Part shown: positions 26,736-36,836 of the stretch, one piece after another
How positions within the stretch are numbered: position 1 is the stretch's first letter
How the letters are laid out: each line of letters starts with the position of its first letter
Source: Polytrichum commune
Taxonomy: Eukaryota; Streptophyta; Polytrichopsida; Polytrichales; Polytrichaceae
Direction: 5' to 3'
Length of the DNA stretch: 64,000 nt
Assembly (NCBI GenBank): GCA_950295325.1
Contig: OX485807.1
Coordinates: 45,908,440-45,972,439, forward strand
Position numbers and translations under genes: made by a program
Notes under the pieces: generated by a model
Databases searched by the model: none
The model's input: the letters and a program-made list of their open reading frames with translations, nothing else
What the model was told of the DNA's origin: nothing

Positions 26736-28978
26736 TTTGAAAAAAGATGTCAATTTCCAACATTAACAAACATCATCAGAAGACAATAGATTATTACTTT
26801 TGTAGTGTGTGATATGTGAAGACATTATGCTTGGATTGTTTTTCTTCTAAATGTGATGTGAGCACAATTCTTCAATAAAATTGTTCTTTCATACTTATGT
26901 ATCTTCATTATGTATAAAAAATATCAAATTACATTGAAATAGGCCATTCTGTTGAAAAACCTCAATAGTAAGACATTTGAGGCCAAAATGTCATATTAAC
27001 GAAAATACAACATTCGGATAATATGATAGTTGCGTGCGACTAGAGGGAGAACAATACTAGTCAATTTAGGGGGATTTAGATGTTCAATTAAGAAGAGTGA
27101 TTACATAAAACCCACATGCCTTAAGGTATGTTAGCCTAATTCAGGTACACATCATAAATACTATATTTTAGTGGTATATAACTAGGTGTAGACCTGAAAT
27201 GAATACAAAATAACATGTGTTTTAAGATATTGGAGTACATGCTCATAATTTGTTAACCATTTTAGGCTTAGTAATCATTCTAATTGTAGGAACCTATATG
27301 ATCATTTAATTTTTTAAGAGAATAAATACTTTTGATTAAGAGTAAGATACCCATATGAGCTTTAATATCTATGAGGAAAATGGTTATGTGGACGATTTGG
27401 GCTTGCCACTCATCTCCCTAGGGGGTGGACTCATCATACCACATATGAACTAAAGTAAGTGTAGAAAGGGGTTTAATTGAGGCACTAGCGCACATAGTAT
27501 ACATAAGAGAGAGGTGTTATTTTTCTTTAGTGTGTACTTTAAGAAGGCTATTAAAAGCTTGAAATAAAGGTAGATGTACAAAAGGGGCCCCTAAGATTTG
27601 GAATAGAAATTGATAATAGACGTGTTAGAGTCATCCAATTTACGTTTCATCCATTGTTGTCATAGGGTAATAGTCCCCAACAAGTACCCTATCCATTCTT
27701 GTTAGGATTTGCATCTCGCATAGGTCACACTATAGGGATTTTGTGCACCACTGTCGAGGTCACCTTCAAACCCTCAGCAAACTTAGACGGTGTAACCCGC
27801 TGCTGACCGGTTTACATGGAAGTTACTCCCACCAAAATTAGATTCCCTTAGTTTCCAAAAACTTGTGAAGGTGTCCGTTAACTCTTTGTTGTCTAATTCT
27901 TGTAATCTCTAATTTACTGCTCTTGAATCCTCTTGGAATAGTTGACCTGAGGTTACAAGTTTATGTTCCCCGAAATCTAATATTAAAGTGCTCTCTAAGA
28001 AACTACTTTCCCTAGTTTTTAATCATCCATTCGCTCTTGCCTCTTTCATGGTTTGAAAGATCTCGCAAGATAATCTTATTTCTTCAAATCCGGAATGTTG
28101 TATTTTAAGATCCCTTTTATAAATCTCCAGGGAGAAAGTGCCTTAGGTTTTCAAGGTTATGTTCCCCGAAATTCTAATGTCAAGGTTAAGTGTTTCCAAT
28201 GAAACTCTAAATGTTGTATACAATATCTTTCATGGTTTGAATGCTTCTAATCTTCATTACTTTCTAAGAATATTCCGAGAATGTTTCCTAAGTGTTTCTA
28301 GTTCAAAACATGTTCTTTGAACATTATGAAAATCTTGAGAATCATCTTGTCTTTTTAACTTTGATTATATTGTGTTGATGGTATCCTTGGTCCTTCAACA
28401 TTCCAGATTCACTTGAGAATGTTTGAGGGATTAGAATCTTTGTTGATTCCTAATGTCTATGATCAACCGATTCCCATTCCAAGGTGTTTGTTTAATATCA
28501 CCCTCATTTATGAGGTATTGAACTCATTGCCTAAATTTCCCCAAGTGTACCCTTTAGGTGCTTTGAAATCCCCTTAGGCTAATTCCCTTTGATTTGGATT
28601 TAACACCGTGTAATAATTTTAGTATCTAGTCATGCCCGGTATGACGTGACCGGTTGCCGGTAAGCCCACAACTTACCTTCCTCATCCATGAGTGGCTTAT
28701 GCTTTTACTGTAATGATTCTCCTTACTTGGCCGGCTTGAGGTCGGAGTTTTACTTGAGTGTACCGCCGGGGTAAAATTTACCTCCCCTCTGTAATTATCT
28801 CCATTCGGGTCCTTTATTCCTCTAGGCTTGAATTCCTCCTTCCTTATGTTGATTCGGATCTTTGATGCTTGGTTAGTTTCCTTTTGATGAAGCCTTTAGT
28901 TACCGAAGGTAGGCCAAATTCAAAGTCCTCTTTCTATTTTTGCTTTGATGTATTTGTATTTCCAATATCCCCCGAGTT
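26736..28978. other. Intergenic, no gene seen
   Basis: No frame longer than about 60 codons with recognisable content. The section from about 27,700 is richer in GC and thymine-rich runs and may be part of a retrotransposon that continues to about 30,620, but no reverse transcriptase or integrase motif is visible. Confidence 0.4.
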
Positions 28979-29276
28979 AGGATTTGAGAACCTCGGCTAA
29001 GTATTTTAACACTTTAGAATGCCCTCCGAGTTAGGGTATGTATTTGCCTCGGCTAGCTATCTTCGTGCATGATTATCTCCAATGCCCTCCGAGTTAGGGC
29101 TCAAGTATACCTCGGCTACTCGCATTAATTTATATTGCCCTCCGAGTTAGGGCTCGAATGCCTCGGCTAATCACATTAGTATTCCAATGCCCTCCGAGTT
29201 AGGGCTCGAATGCCTCGGCTAATTGCGATGCTAGCTCGATTGACTCCGAGTTAGGGCACGAAAACCTCGGCTAAAT
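28979..29276. repeat. Six spaced CCGAGTTAGGG...CTCGGCTA repeats
   Basis: Six units spaced about 45-65 bp, each opening with (CCCT)CCGAGTTAGGG and closing with CCTCGGCTA 10-20 bases later, so each unit can form a small hairpin (CCGAG pairing with CTCGG). Units four and five are almost identical (AGGGCTCGAATGCCTCGGCT). Non-coding. Confidence 0.8.
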
Positions 29277-29288
29277 ATACTAGCTTGA

Positions 29289-29682
29289 GAGCATCCTCAG
29301 TCGGTCTAGGTAAAGCTCACTGCAAACCAAGACCTATCTTGCTTAAAATTGCTCAAAATTTAGAGGGAGTGCACCAAATCTTGCTTAAAAATGGACAGAT
29401 CCTCCCACACTCCCTCTAAATGTCAAAAATTTGGAGGGAGTGTGGGAGGATCTTTCCATTTTTAAGCAAGATTTGGTGCACTCCCTCTAAATTTTGAAAA
29501 TGTGGTGTTTTCAATGAGGGATTTCACCTACGTCAAATTTTTACGATTCTTTTTTCTTGAGAAATATCTCACGTTTATTTAGGTGTGCTTCTAATGATGG
29601 TAATTTCAGTTTCTAATTTTAGGTCAGTCAAAAGATAGGTTTTGGTTTGCAGTGAGCTTTACCTAGACCGACGAGGATGCTC
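29289..29682. mobile_element. Fold-back MITE (394 bp)
   Basis: Long terminal inverted repeats: GAGCATCCTCAGTCGGTCTA at the left against TAGACCGACGAGGATGCTC at the right, continuing through GTAAAGCTCACTGCAAACCA. TGA flanks both sides (29,286-29,288 and 29,683-29,685), suggesting a 3-bp duplication. A second, inner inverted repeat (GAGGGAGTGCACCAAATCTT and its complement) makes the left half a strong hairpin. No coding capacity. Superfamily not assigned. Confidence 0.78.
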
Positions 29683-30130
29683 TGAGAGAGAGTGCTAGAG
29701 GCTCCGACACTCATGTAGAGTTTGCGTGTTCAAATGAAGTGTATTAGGTGCCTTAAGTTTGGCCTCTTATATAGTGTTCAAAATCTATCTTTAATTAGAT
29801 GTGGCGGTTAGTCCTAACTTCTCCTAATGCCACATGTTCATTTCAGGCTATTTTTATCCCTGTATCCGGTTACAGTCTAATTTTAGGCTGCCCGGATCTA
29901 TTTACAGCAGTTATAATGTCCGAATGTAAAATGTACTTATGAAGTTCATTCGTTGGATTTCTTGGCTTAACCTAGATGTGCCTCTCGGTACGGTTACCAT
30001 CCATGGACCTCCTTCATCCGGAATGCAACTATTCATTTAAAAGGGATAGTTTATGTTCATCTAATAGGACTTTCATCCTTTTAGGCATGTCCTTCATCTA
30101 CCCTTGCTTAGGTGTTCACTAGACTACTAA

Positions 30131-30620
30131 CTATCCTATCTCACTAACTTGTCCGTTCCCGGCATGATGACGGAGTTCCCGGGCGTTCCCGATGTGACTC
30201 CTTCGTTCCCGGGCGTTCCTGATGTGGCTCCTTCGTTCCCGGGCGTTCCCGGTGCGCTTTGGTACGTTCCCGTGTGCTTCCCGCGTTCCCAAGCCGCCAT
30301 ATAACCGGAAGGCCGGTCCTCGTCCGGTCTTCAAGGCCTTCGCTGCTCCTTGGCTCGCCACCTGTCCTTGCTTCTCTCTCCCGGGTATATGGTTGTCTCC
30401 TACGTCCTCTGCTTGCCCCGCTGTTCTCTCCCGCGGTCCTCGACCGCTGCTCCTCCTAGTGTTCAACTTTCGTGGTTCTTCGACTGCTGCTCCTCGGTGC
30501 TCGTCTCTCGCAATCCTCGACCTCTGCTCTTCTCTTCTCCTTCCTGTCTGCTGGGGGCTGGGAGGGTGTACAACCACATGCGGTTGAAGGCTATTTGTGT
30601 GAGGGTTGTTACCTCCAGGG
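30131..30620. other. GC-rich segment with CGTTCCCGG tandem repeats
   Basis: Contrasts sharply with the AT-rich surroundings. From about 30,170 to 30,260 a 30-bp unit (GTTCCCGGGCGTTCCCGATG plus about ten bases) repeats three to four times. Frames exist on both strands (30,222-30,587 + and 30,577-30,131 -), but they overlap and look compositional (arginine-, serine- and proline-rich) with no domain. It could be an LTR or a leader region of a retroelement. Confidence 0.45.
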
Positions 30621-32994
30621 CATGACTTAAAAGGTCCCGATAATTACTTAATTATCTAAAATGACCTTTTTGATTCCACCCTATCATTAATTATATTGTC
30701 AATGTTATTGGAATTCTTGGAACTCTCTATTCCTTGTAATTAATAATTAGTGGACTCAAAAGTATACACATTGGAAAAGTGACGCAAAAAAAAACATGGC
30801 AACAAAAAAACAGGTTTTATACATACCATTGCAAAATCATATAAGTGCAACACTTTAGAAAGACACAACATACACCTACAACAACATGAAGCAAATCACT
30901 CCAGGAGTATAACATGAATGGAAAATGCAACAAGAAAATTAAGCATAAATTAAAAACTACTTACAAGTCTGTAGGTTAAGGGTTTACTGTTACATCACCA
31001 TCATGGATCATAAAAGAAGGCTTAGGCTGGAAACACAACAAGAATGAATGTGTGTTCACAAACACAACACCTACTCCATGTCAATCTAGCCCCAAGCCAT
31101 AATCCGTTATCAACCCATATAATTCTCCTTGCTTCCCTTGTTTTGTAAACCCTAAACAAAAACCAAAAACATCAATCTTGATAAAGTGGAACTGAAACCC
31201 TAGGTGTTGGCAAATGAGAGTGTGGAAGTGTAGGATGAGGAATACGATCAATATCGAATGTTGGGAATTTCCATCCTCTTTGGGCATATGATGTTGCAAT
31301 TTTCATCCAAATATTGTGAAGCATGTGTGCAAAACCAAGCCTACTTGACATAATTCCTAAGGTCCTTATCTTGAACCCCCTATATTATTATTAATAATAA
31401 TTCAATAATCCACATTTAAAGTCTATCTACCTTACTTATAATATGATTAGACACTTTTACGGTCCTAAAATTATGTGGAGATATTTTATAAATTTATGTT
31501 AGATGGATTTAATCCTCCCTATATTATGCCGCGCAATGTTTTTAAAATGCACTAAGTGACCTACTTGGGATTTGGGTTCTAAGTTCTTACAAACTCGTGG
31601 AGCACTCATTGGCTCCCTTGAGTTTTGCCCTCCATATTGTGGCTAAGTTACAATGCTATTGTCTTCGTTTGTTTGATGTAATTGTCAAGTTACATCTTAT
31701 GGATGAAGAAGTGTTCAATGACTTTTGCATCAAAAAGTGAAAGTGGATTGTATATGTAATAAAGGCTTATTATTTCATGATTTATGTTATGTATATATAG
31801 TGGAGGCATGTATCACAATAAATTGAAAAGCTTAGTATAATTTCATGAGTTTGTTTTCTAGCCAACATTTGTTTTTTCACTATAACATTCTCATATATAG
31901 GGTGTTCATTTTTATAGTAACCCACGCACTTCATTTAGGTTTCCAATGAAGAGAGCCTCAAATAATTGCATGCTTCATATCTTGCGAGAAGTGGGTCCAT
32001 TACTAAAGGTGTGCATTTTAGAACCGCTTATATACCTTAAGGCAAGTAAAGAGAATAGTGTCGCTTTAAGTCCCATTTACCTTAAGTTAAGAGGTTCTTG
32101 CAAGCACACTTTTAACAATGCACCTACTTCTTGAAGGATATGTAGCTTGCAATTAGTCTGAGATGATTGGAAACCCCAAATTGTGCCCATGACCACTTTC
32201 CTCATAATTTTTAAAGCTCTTATGATTATCCTATTCATTGTCAAAATGAAAATTCTATGATTTATGAAATGATCATATAGGTCTTATCCAATTACGGAGA
32301 AAATATAGTGACTATTCTATTGCGTCTAGAATGGTTAATGAATTATGAACACGTAGTCCAATCACTTTTCCACACATATCTTTTTGGTCTATATGGTTAC
32401 ATCCACACCCCAACCAGTCCCCACTCAAAGCACCACCACCAGTCAAGCTAAGGGCCACTTCACACACGAGACTGAGAGCCCGTGACCATTACACTTGAAG
32501 CACTCTCATTGGTGGAAAAGGCAGAGCTGGTCCAAGTTTGCTTCACATTGCGCTTGAGGGACCAACGGAGTATGTGAATGCAAGATGGATGTAAAGTCTA
32601 CATGGCATCAAATGGAACATGTTTCATGGTCACTTGGACTATTTTCAAAAACCACCTCTTGGAGGTAGGCCTAACAGGAAACCGGGAGACCATGGCACTC
32701 CAAATGCCCACAACCGTTGATTTATTCTATTTTATCATGTGTGAGGACATGCATAAATAAAAAAATCATTGAAATAGCATTTGTTTGAGGGCCCATTTAC
32801 ATGTGGCTTCACACTACACTTGAGGATCCGTGACCACACTAGATGATTTTGGTGGTGTGTTGGGACGGCCTTTGGACACTTTTCTTTTGGGCTCTCACAA
32901 TTTCATGGTCACGGCTCTTCGCTCGTGTGTGAAGTGGGCCTGAACTGAACGGAAACATTGGAAACATCAAGTTCGTTGGAGTTCAATGAGGGTA
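30621..32994. other. Intergenic, no gene seen
   Basis: AT-rich, short frames only. The part at about 32,545-32,940 is related in direct orientation to about 61,675-62,050: both carry GAGGGACCAAC, GTGAATGCAAGATGGATGT, CATGGCACTC and TTTCATGGTCACGGCTCTT in the same order. That marks an unclassified dispersed repeat. Confidence 0.5.
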
Positions 32995-33733
32995 CACCCT
33001 AACCTTGATAATGTCACACCCTCCGTTTCACCAAAAAGTGTGATATAAACAAGGTGTGACATACTTGATAATGTCACATTTTGTGCATAATGTGATATTA
33101 TCAAAAAATATGTAGAAAATCAAAATATAATTACAATTTTTTTTAAAATAACAAATACGAGACTTCAATGTTTTTGAATGTAAAATCTAATTCAAAATTG
33201 TGAATAACAACAAGAGCACATCATAATGTGTCATTGAGATCAGGTAAAGACCTCTCACTAGAGACAAAGAAGCTTCTAATGTCACATTGTTTTGTTGATG
33301 TTAAATGTGCAACACCAATTCTAATGAGTTTGTCATGGATTTTTTCCATTTCTAACAACTCATGAGTGCTGAAAATCTGAGAACCTTGGCTAGCCATAAA
33401 ATTCAAAACATCTTTAGCATATTTTTGTGCATCGCTTAGCTTTACTACTTTAGACTCATCATCACTGCTATCAACAATCAATGGGTCCACTTCCATGGAA
33501 TCAAGAACCTGTTCATCATCTTGCACTAATTGCACAAGCTCCTCAGTAGAAAATTCCACCTCAAAATCATCTTCACCTTTCATGTTTATGTACTCCAAAG
33601 GACAAAGCTTTTCTACAGGCTTGCCTTCAACATCCAAACCCAAATTTAATGCGGCGATGAGTCTACCCAATTCCAAAGTTGCTTCCTCCATTTTGGACTT
33701 CATACGTTCATCAAGATTGTTCATATCTGCATT
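32995..33733 (-). mobile_element. Pogo/Tigger-like element M2, part 1 (split by insertion)
   Basis: Inverted relative to M1. Starts CACCCTAACC at 32,995 after a TA (32,993-32,994) and follows the M1 sequence to ATCTGCATT at 33,733, where the 25-kb element begins. The remainder resumes at 58,850. The combined length without the insertion is about 1,629 bp (counting the duplicated CATT once less gives 1,625), compared with 1,626 bp for M1. The two copies differ at only a few percent of sites. Confidence 0.88.
33221..33724 (-). pseudogene. Transposase C-terminal remnant of M2, truncated by insertion
   Basis: A 167-codon open frame matching the last 167 residues of the M1 remnant with about five differences (for example EHMKSK/ERMKSK, NMEGED/NMKGED, QDGEHVLD/QDDEQVLD). 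Its upstream coding part (AEWN...) lies 25 kb away beyond 58,850. Non-functional. Confidence 0.75.
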
Positions 33734-33756
33734 ATGGGGATATTAACTAAAATGAG
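33734..33756 (+). repeat. Left terminal inverted repeat of the 25-kb element
   Basis: 23 bp, beginning ATGGGGATATT, identical in reverse complement to 58,827-58,849. Imperfect similarity continues for about 8 bp. A subterminal motif GATGGGAACG (33,788-33,797), with GGGAACGTG repeated nearby, also occurs near the other end, and may be a transposase-binding site. Confidence 0.92.
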
Positions 33757-33973
33757 CCAATTGGGCCATTATGAGACAATTCGTACCGATGGGAACGTGC
33801 ATTGGGAACGTGGTTCACGAGTAAATACCCGTGAATTGCCATCATTGACAAGGTTTAGAACAAGAGGAAGGTCATCAACATAGACTAGGGCACTATTTCA
33901 TGCACATTGGTGTATATATATAAGCTAAAATAATGCTTATTCTAGCCCACATAAAAACTTAGCCCAGTTGTCA

Positions 33974-34368
33974 CCACGGGTGTTCACTCGTGACCAACCA
34001 ACACCCCGCAACAGATGAGCCTAGTATATCCATAATACAACATAAGTCGACACCACTAAGGAACAACCATGCGCATGTCAACAACTGTATGCAAATATAA
34101 TGGGTCTAATCATAAAAGCTATCATGGGCACTTAATACTACTCAGAGAATACAAATACATCTAACCACGAGTGAACGCCCGTGACCAATCAACGCCATGC
34201 AACACACGATGCAAGATCCATAACACATGAAGGAAGGTCTACATGTCATATCCGACTACACAAATGAGGGTCAAAAAATCATTTGATTGAATCATAGATG
34301 CCACAGTGGGCACAAAAAATGTGAACAAAGTATATGAATTGTTGTATCCACGGGTGAACACCCGTGGA
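33974..34368. repeat. Three palindrome copies near the left end
   Basis: Copies at 33,974-33,992 (one arm mismatch), 34,165-34,183 (mismatched) and 34,347-34,368 (perfect TCCACGGGTG arms around AA). A further badly decayed copy is at about 33,816-33,835. They lie downstream of the leftmost - strand gene, between it and the left terminal repeat. Confidence 0.85.
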
Positions 34369-34392
34369 AAATCTATCACCATAAAGGTCCGG

Positions 34393-34977
34393 CTATCTAC
34401 AAGAGGAGTATGAATCCTTAATCATTTTCAACATCTTCTCATGAGGTTGTCTTTGAGCTATAGTACATTGCTTGCGCTTGACTTCTTCAAGCCGTTTTTT
34501 CTCCTCCATCAAAACTGTAGCTTCTCGAAGTTGTTTCACCCTTGCAGCCACGTAATCAGACATGGATGAGGTGGTATTGGGTGAACTACACCTCCAACAT
34601 CCATAACTATTTCCCGAGCCCGTGGGCTCACTGGGGTGAGTGGTTTGGAGAGAAAGGTGTCTCTTCACCCGAGCGCGTGTGACCGGACCCGCAACATCGA
34701 CCGGAACAGCCTCCTCAACCGCGACCGGAACAGCCACCGCAACCGCGAGCGCAACATCGTGTGTTTGGAGCATATGTGTCTACCACAACAAACGACAAAT
34801 TGATATTAGAATCCCTGGGATGAAACACAACTAAAAAAATTGGGATTCATGTGGAAAATGAATTACCTTAGGGCATGGAGATGTCACTTCGGCGAAGTCG
34901 GCGTTAGCATCCGGAGGACGTTGTCGACATGGTGGACTGGCAATGTAGTTCTTAGGTCGCGTTTGGAATGGGGAATG
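34393..34977 (-). CDS. Small coiled-coil protein of the 25-kb element (5' end open)
   Basis: Two exons are readable: 34,977-34,867 (acceptor after TTGTATCCTAACAG, donor AAG|GTAATT) and 34,779-34,393 (acceptor GTGGTAG), joined in phase 0 to a TAG stop. The product has at least 165 residues: a proline-rich start (PPCRQRPPDANADF), an alanine/valine-rich repeat (VALAVAVAVPVAVEEAVPVD), a basic stretch (RARVKRHL) and a C-terminal helix rich in Glu/Lys/Arg (about 50 residues, KQLREATVLMEEKKRLEEVK) likely to form a coiled coil. Any first exon is unresolved. No family recognised. Short length and charge suggest a nucleic-acid or protein partner of the larger products, but that is inference only. Confidence 0.5.
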
Positions 34978-35198
34978 CTGTTAGGATACAATAACATAAG
35001 AGTCCATGGAAGAAGGACATTATGTGCAAGAGGAGCCCGTCTGTTGCCCTTTAGTAAAGATGAACATGTTCAAAACATATGAATTATAGCCGACTAAGTC
35101 GTACATATTAAAATTCGCTATGACAACCATAATTCCCAAAAACACAACTAACATTGTCCAAGTGGCCTGATACATTCATTGAATCAACTACCACATTG

Positions 35199-35218
35199 CC
35201 ACGGGTGAACACCCGTGG
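35199..35218. repeat. Palindrome copy
   Basis: CCACGGGTG and CACCCGTGG arms around AA. Located between the HAD-like gene and the coiled-coil gene. Confidence 0.9.
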
Positions 35219-35461
35219 GACAATGCCAGACATTCACTGTGGTCGGAAATAGTCGGGTATTCTCTAACACCGCAGTGTTGCAAAGTAGTAGACTCCCAGT
35301 GAGATACATTCATGACCATGACATGTTTGCATGAAGAAAATCCACAAAACCAAAACAAGTTTCAAATGAAGTTGAAAGGCAACAAAGTTTCAGATCCACT
35401 CATTTCAAATACAATGTACCGATAGTGCAAATGTGCACTATAGGCGGCCCCAATAGGGAAT

Positions 35462-36754
35462 CTACATTAACATCTGAGCCTCTGGAACCATACGGGCAGA
35501 AGTCAGTATTTTATGTCTAACTAATGATTGCTTATAAATCAGAGAACTTGGCAGCTCTAGATTGAAGGGTCCCTGTCCTGATGGATAAGGGTTGCTCCCC
35601 ACAAAATCTGGCACATACTGTTGAGAACTCAAAAGCCTTTGCAGGTAACTATGCAGAGTATCCAAGCTTTGGTTTGACATAAATGGTACAGGGTTAATGT
35701 AGCTCCCAGGAGGGTTTGGGATGCATTTGTAAGGGGAGTCATCAACAAGTAATGTAGTCCTATGACTAGGTTGCTTCGTATGCGGCACTGGATGCGTCCG
35801 GCTCCACTCAAAAAATGCGCACAGGTCTTTCATGAAGAAGCTTGAATCAACATTCATAGGACTAGGAAGAACTTGTCCTCTCTCATCCTTCAGAGTGTGA
35901 CACAATTCTTGCCCAAACACATACTCTGGATGTCTACAACCATTGAAGAAGTGCCGGACAATTGGCTGAAGATTCTTCATAAGCTTCGACGACCAGATGA
36001 CAACATGGAAGTTTGAGAGAACAAAACGCAGAAAGCGTCCCAGTCCTCTCCTAGGTATGAGGGCACTATATGGGAGAAAGAGTGGAGCCAACTCCCCAGT
36101 TATCTGAGGGCTATGTTGTGATTCAAGAGTCTTCCTGGTGTTGACATTGTCGCACTTTGTTGACCTCACCAGGATCCCGTTCACATCCAGCACTAACCAT
36201 ATCTTCTCTCTCCGATGGACAACAGTGGTTGGAGAGGTGAGGATCTGGCGATGACAAAATTGAAAGTCATTGTAAAGGATTTCTATCTAAGGAAAAAATA
36301 TATTCTACATGATTTTTATCGAATGAAACAACACGTTGGGTACACATGAGTATGCAAGATAAAAGAATGCCTCCACATTTATGGATTAGTTTTGCGAGAT
36401 CGAGGAAAATATCGTACCGAAGGTGGTATTCCGGCAGTGGTTGTATGACCTGTGACCACATGCACACATGACTTATGAGATCCACACGCTCAAACCCATA
36501 ATCTCCCACGGGTGAACACCCGTGGGCACAATATCAAAAGTCCCTTATATATATATTACTCGAGAGATAACAATTTGTATGGAAATTGAAAAGTATAAAC
36601 AGGTGGTCCCACGGGTGTTCACCCGTGGGACCAATTGCATTCAAATAACACTATATATGATACCTTGAGCTTGGCTTAGGGGGGGATCCCCACCATGTGC
36701 AGGGTCGTCATGAGAACTTGGTGGAATGACATCCCGTTCTGCCGCAACCAACAC
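35462..36754 (-). CDS. FCP1/NIF-type HAD-fold protein of the 25-kb element
   Basis: Exons 36,754-36,664, 36,449-36,418 (only 32 bp) and 36,244-35,462 join in consistent phases (0, 1, 0) to about 301 residues. The last exon carries the FCP1/NIF-like HAD fold: motif I WLVLDVNGILV, motif II VVIWSSK, motif III LLVDDSPYKC. Active FCP1-type phosphatases have DxDx(T/V) in motif I; here the second Asp is Asn (DVN), so activity is doubtful. The domain is close to normal length and ends at a TAG. The start is unresolved: the first exon shown has no ATG, so an upstream exon is missing or the gene is a continuation of the large upstream gene, although the phase at that gene's last likely donor does not fit. 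FCP1-like enzymes act on phosphoproteins such as the RNA polymerase II tail; here the substrate is unknown. Confidence 0.7.
36505..36526. repeat. Palindrome copy (intronic)
   Basis: Perfect 10-bp arms CCCACGGGTG/CACCCGTGGG around AA. Lies in the intron between the first two readable exons of the HAD-like gene. Confidence 0.92.
36605..36632. repeat. Palindrome copy (intronic, extended arms)
   Basis: Arms extended to 13 bp (GGTCCCACGGGTG and its complement) around TT. Second copy in the same intron, about 100 bp from the first and in the opposite central orientation. Confidence 0.92.
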
Positions 36755-36836
36755 CTGTTGCAAAGACACTTTTAGAAATCTTGACGAGTTTGCTTCCACC
36801 GCCAAACACAATATAGCATTGGAAAGGGAGTATGTA

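Noticed and set aside
30131-30587. Opposed 121- and 148-codon frames
   Set aside because: Mirror frames in GC-rich tandem-repeat DNA; neither shows a domain.
36267-36509. 80-codon minus-strand frame as a gene
   Set aside because: It spans a palindrome and intron; only the 32-bp micro-exon within it fits the splice phases of the HAD-like gene.
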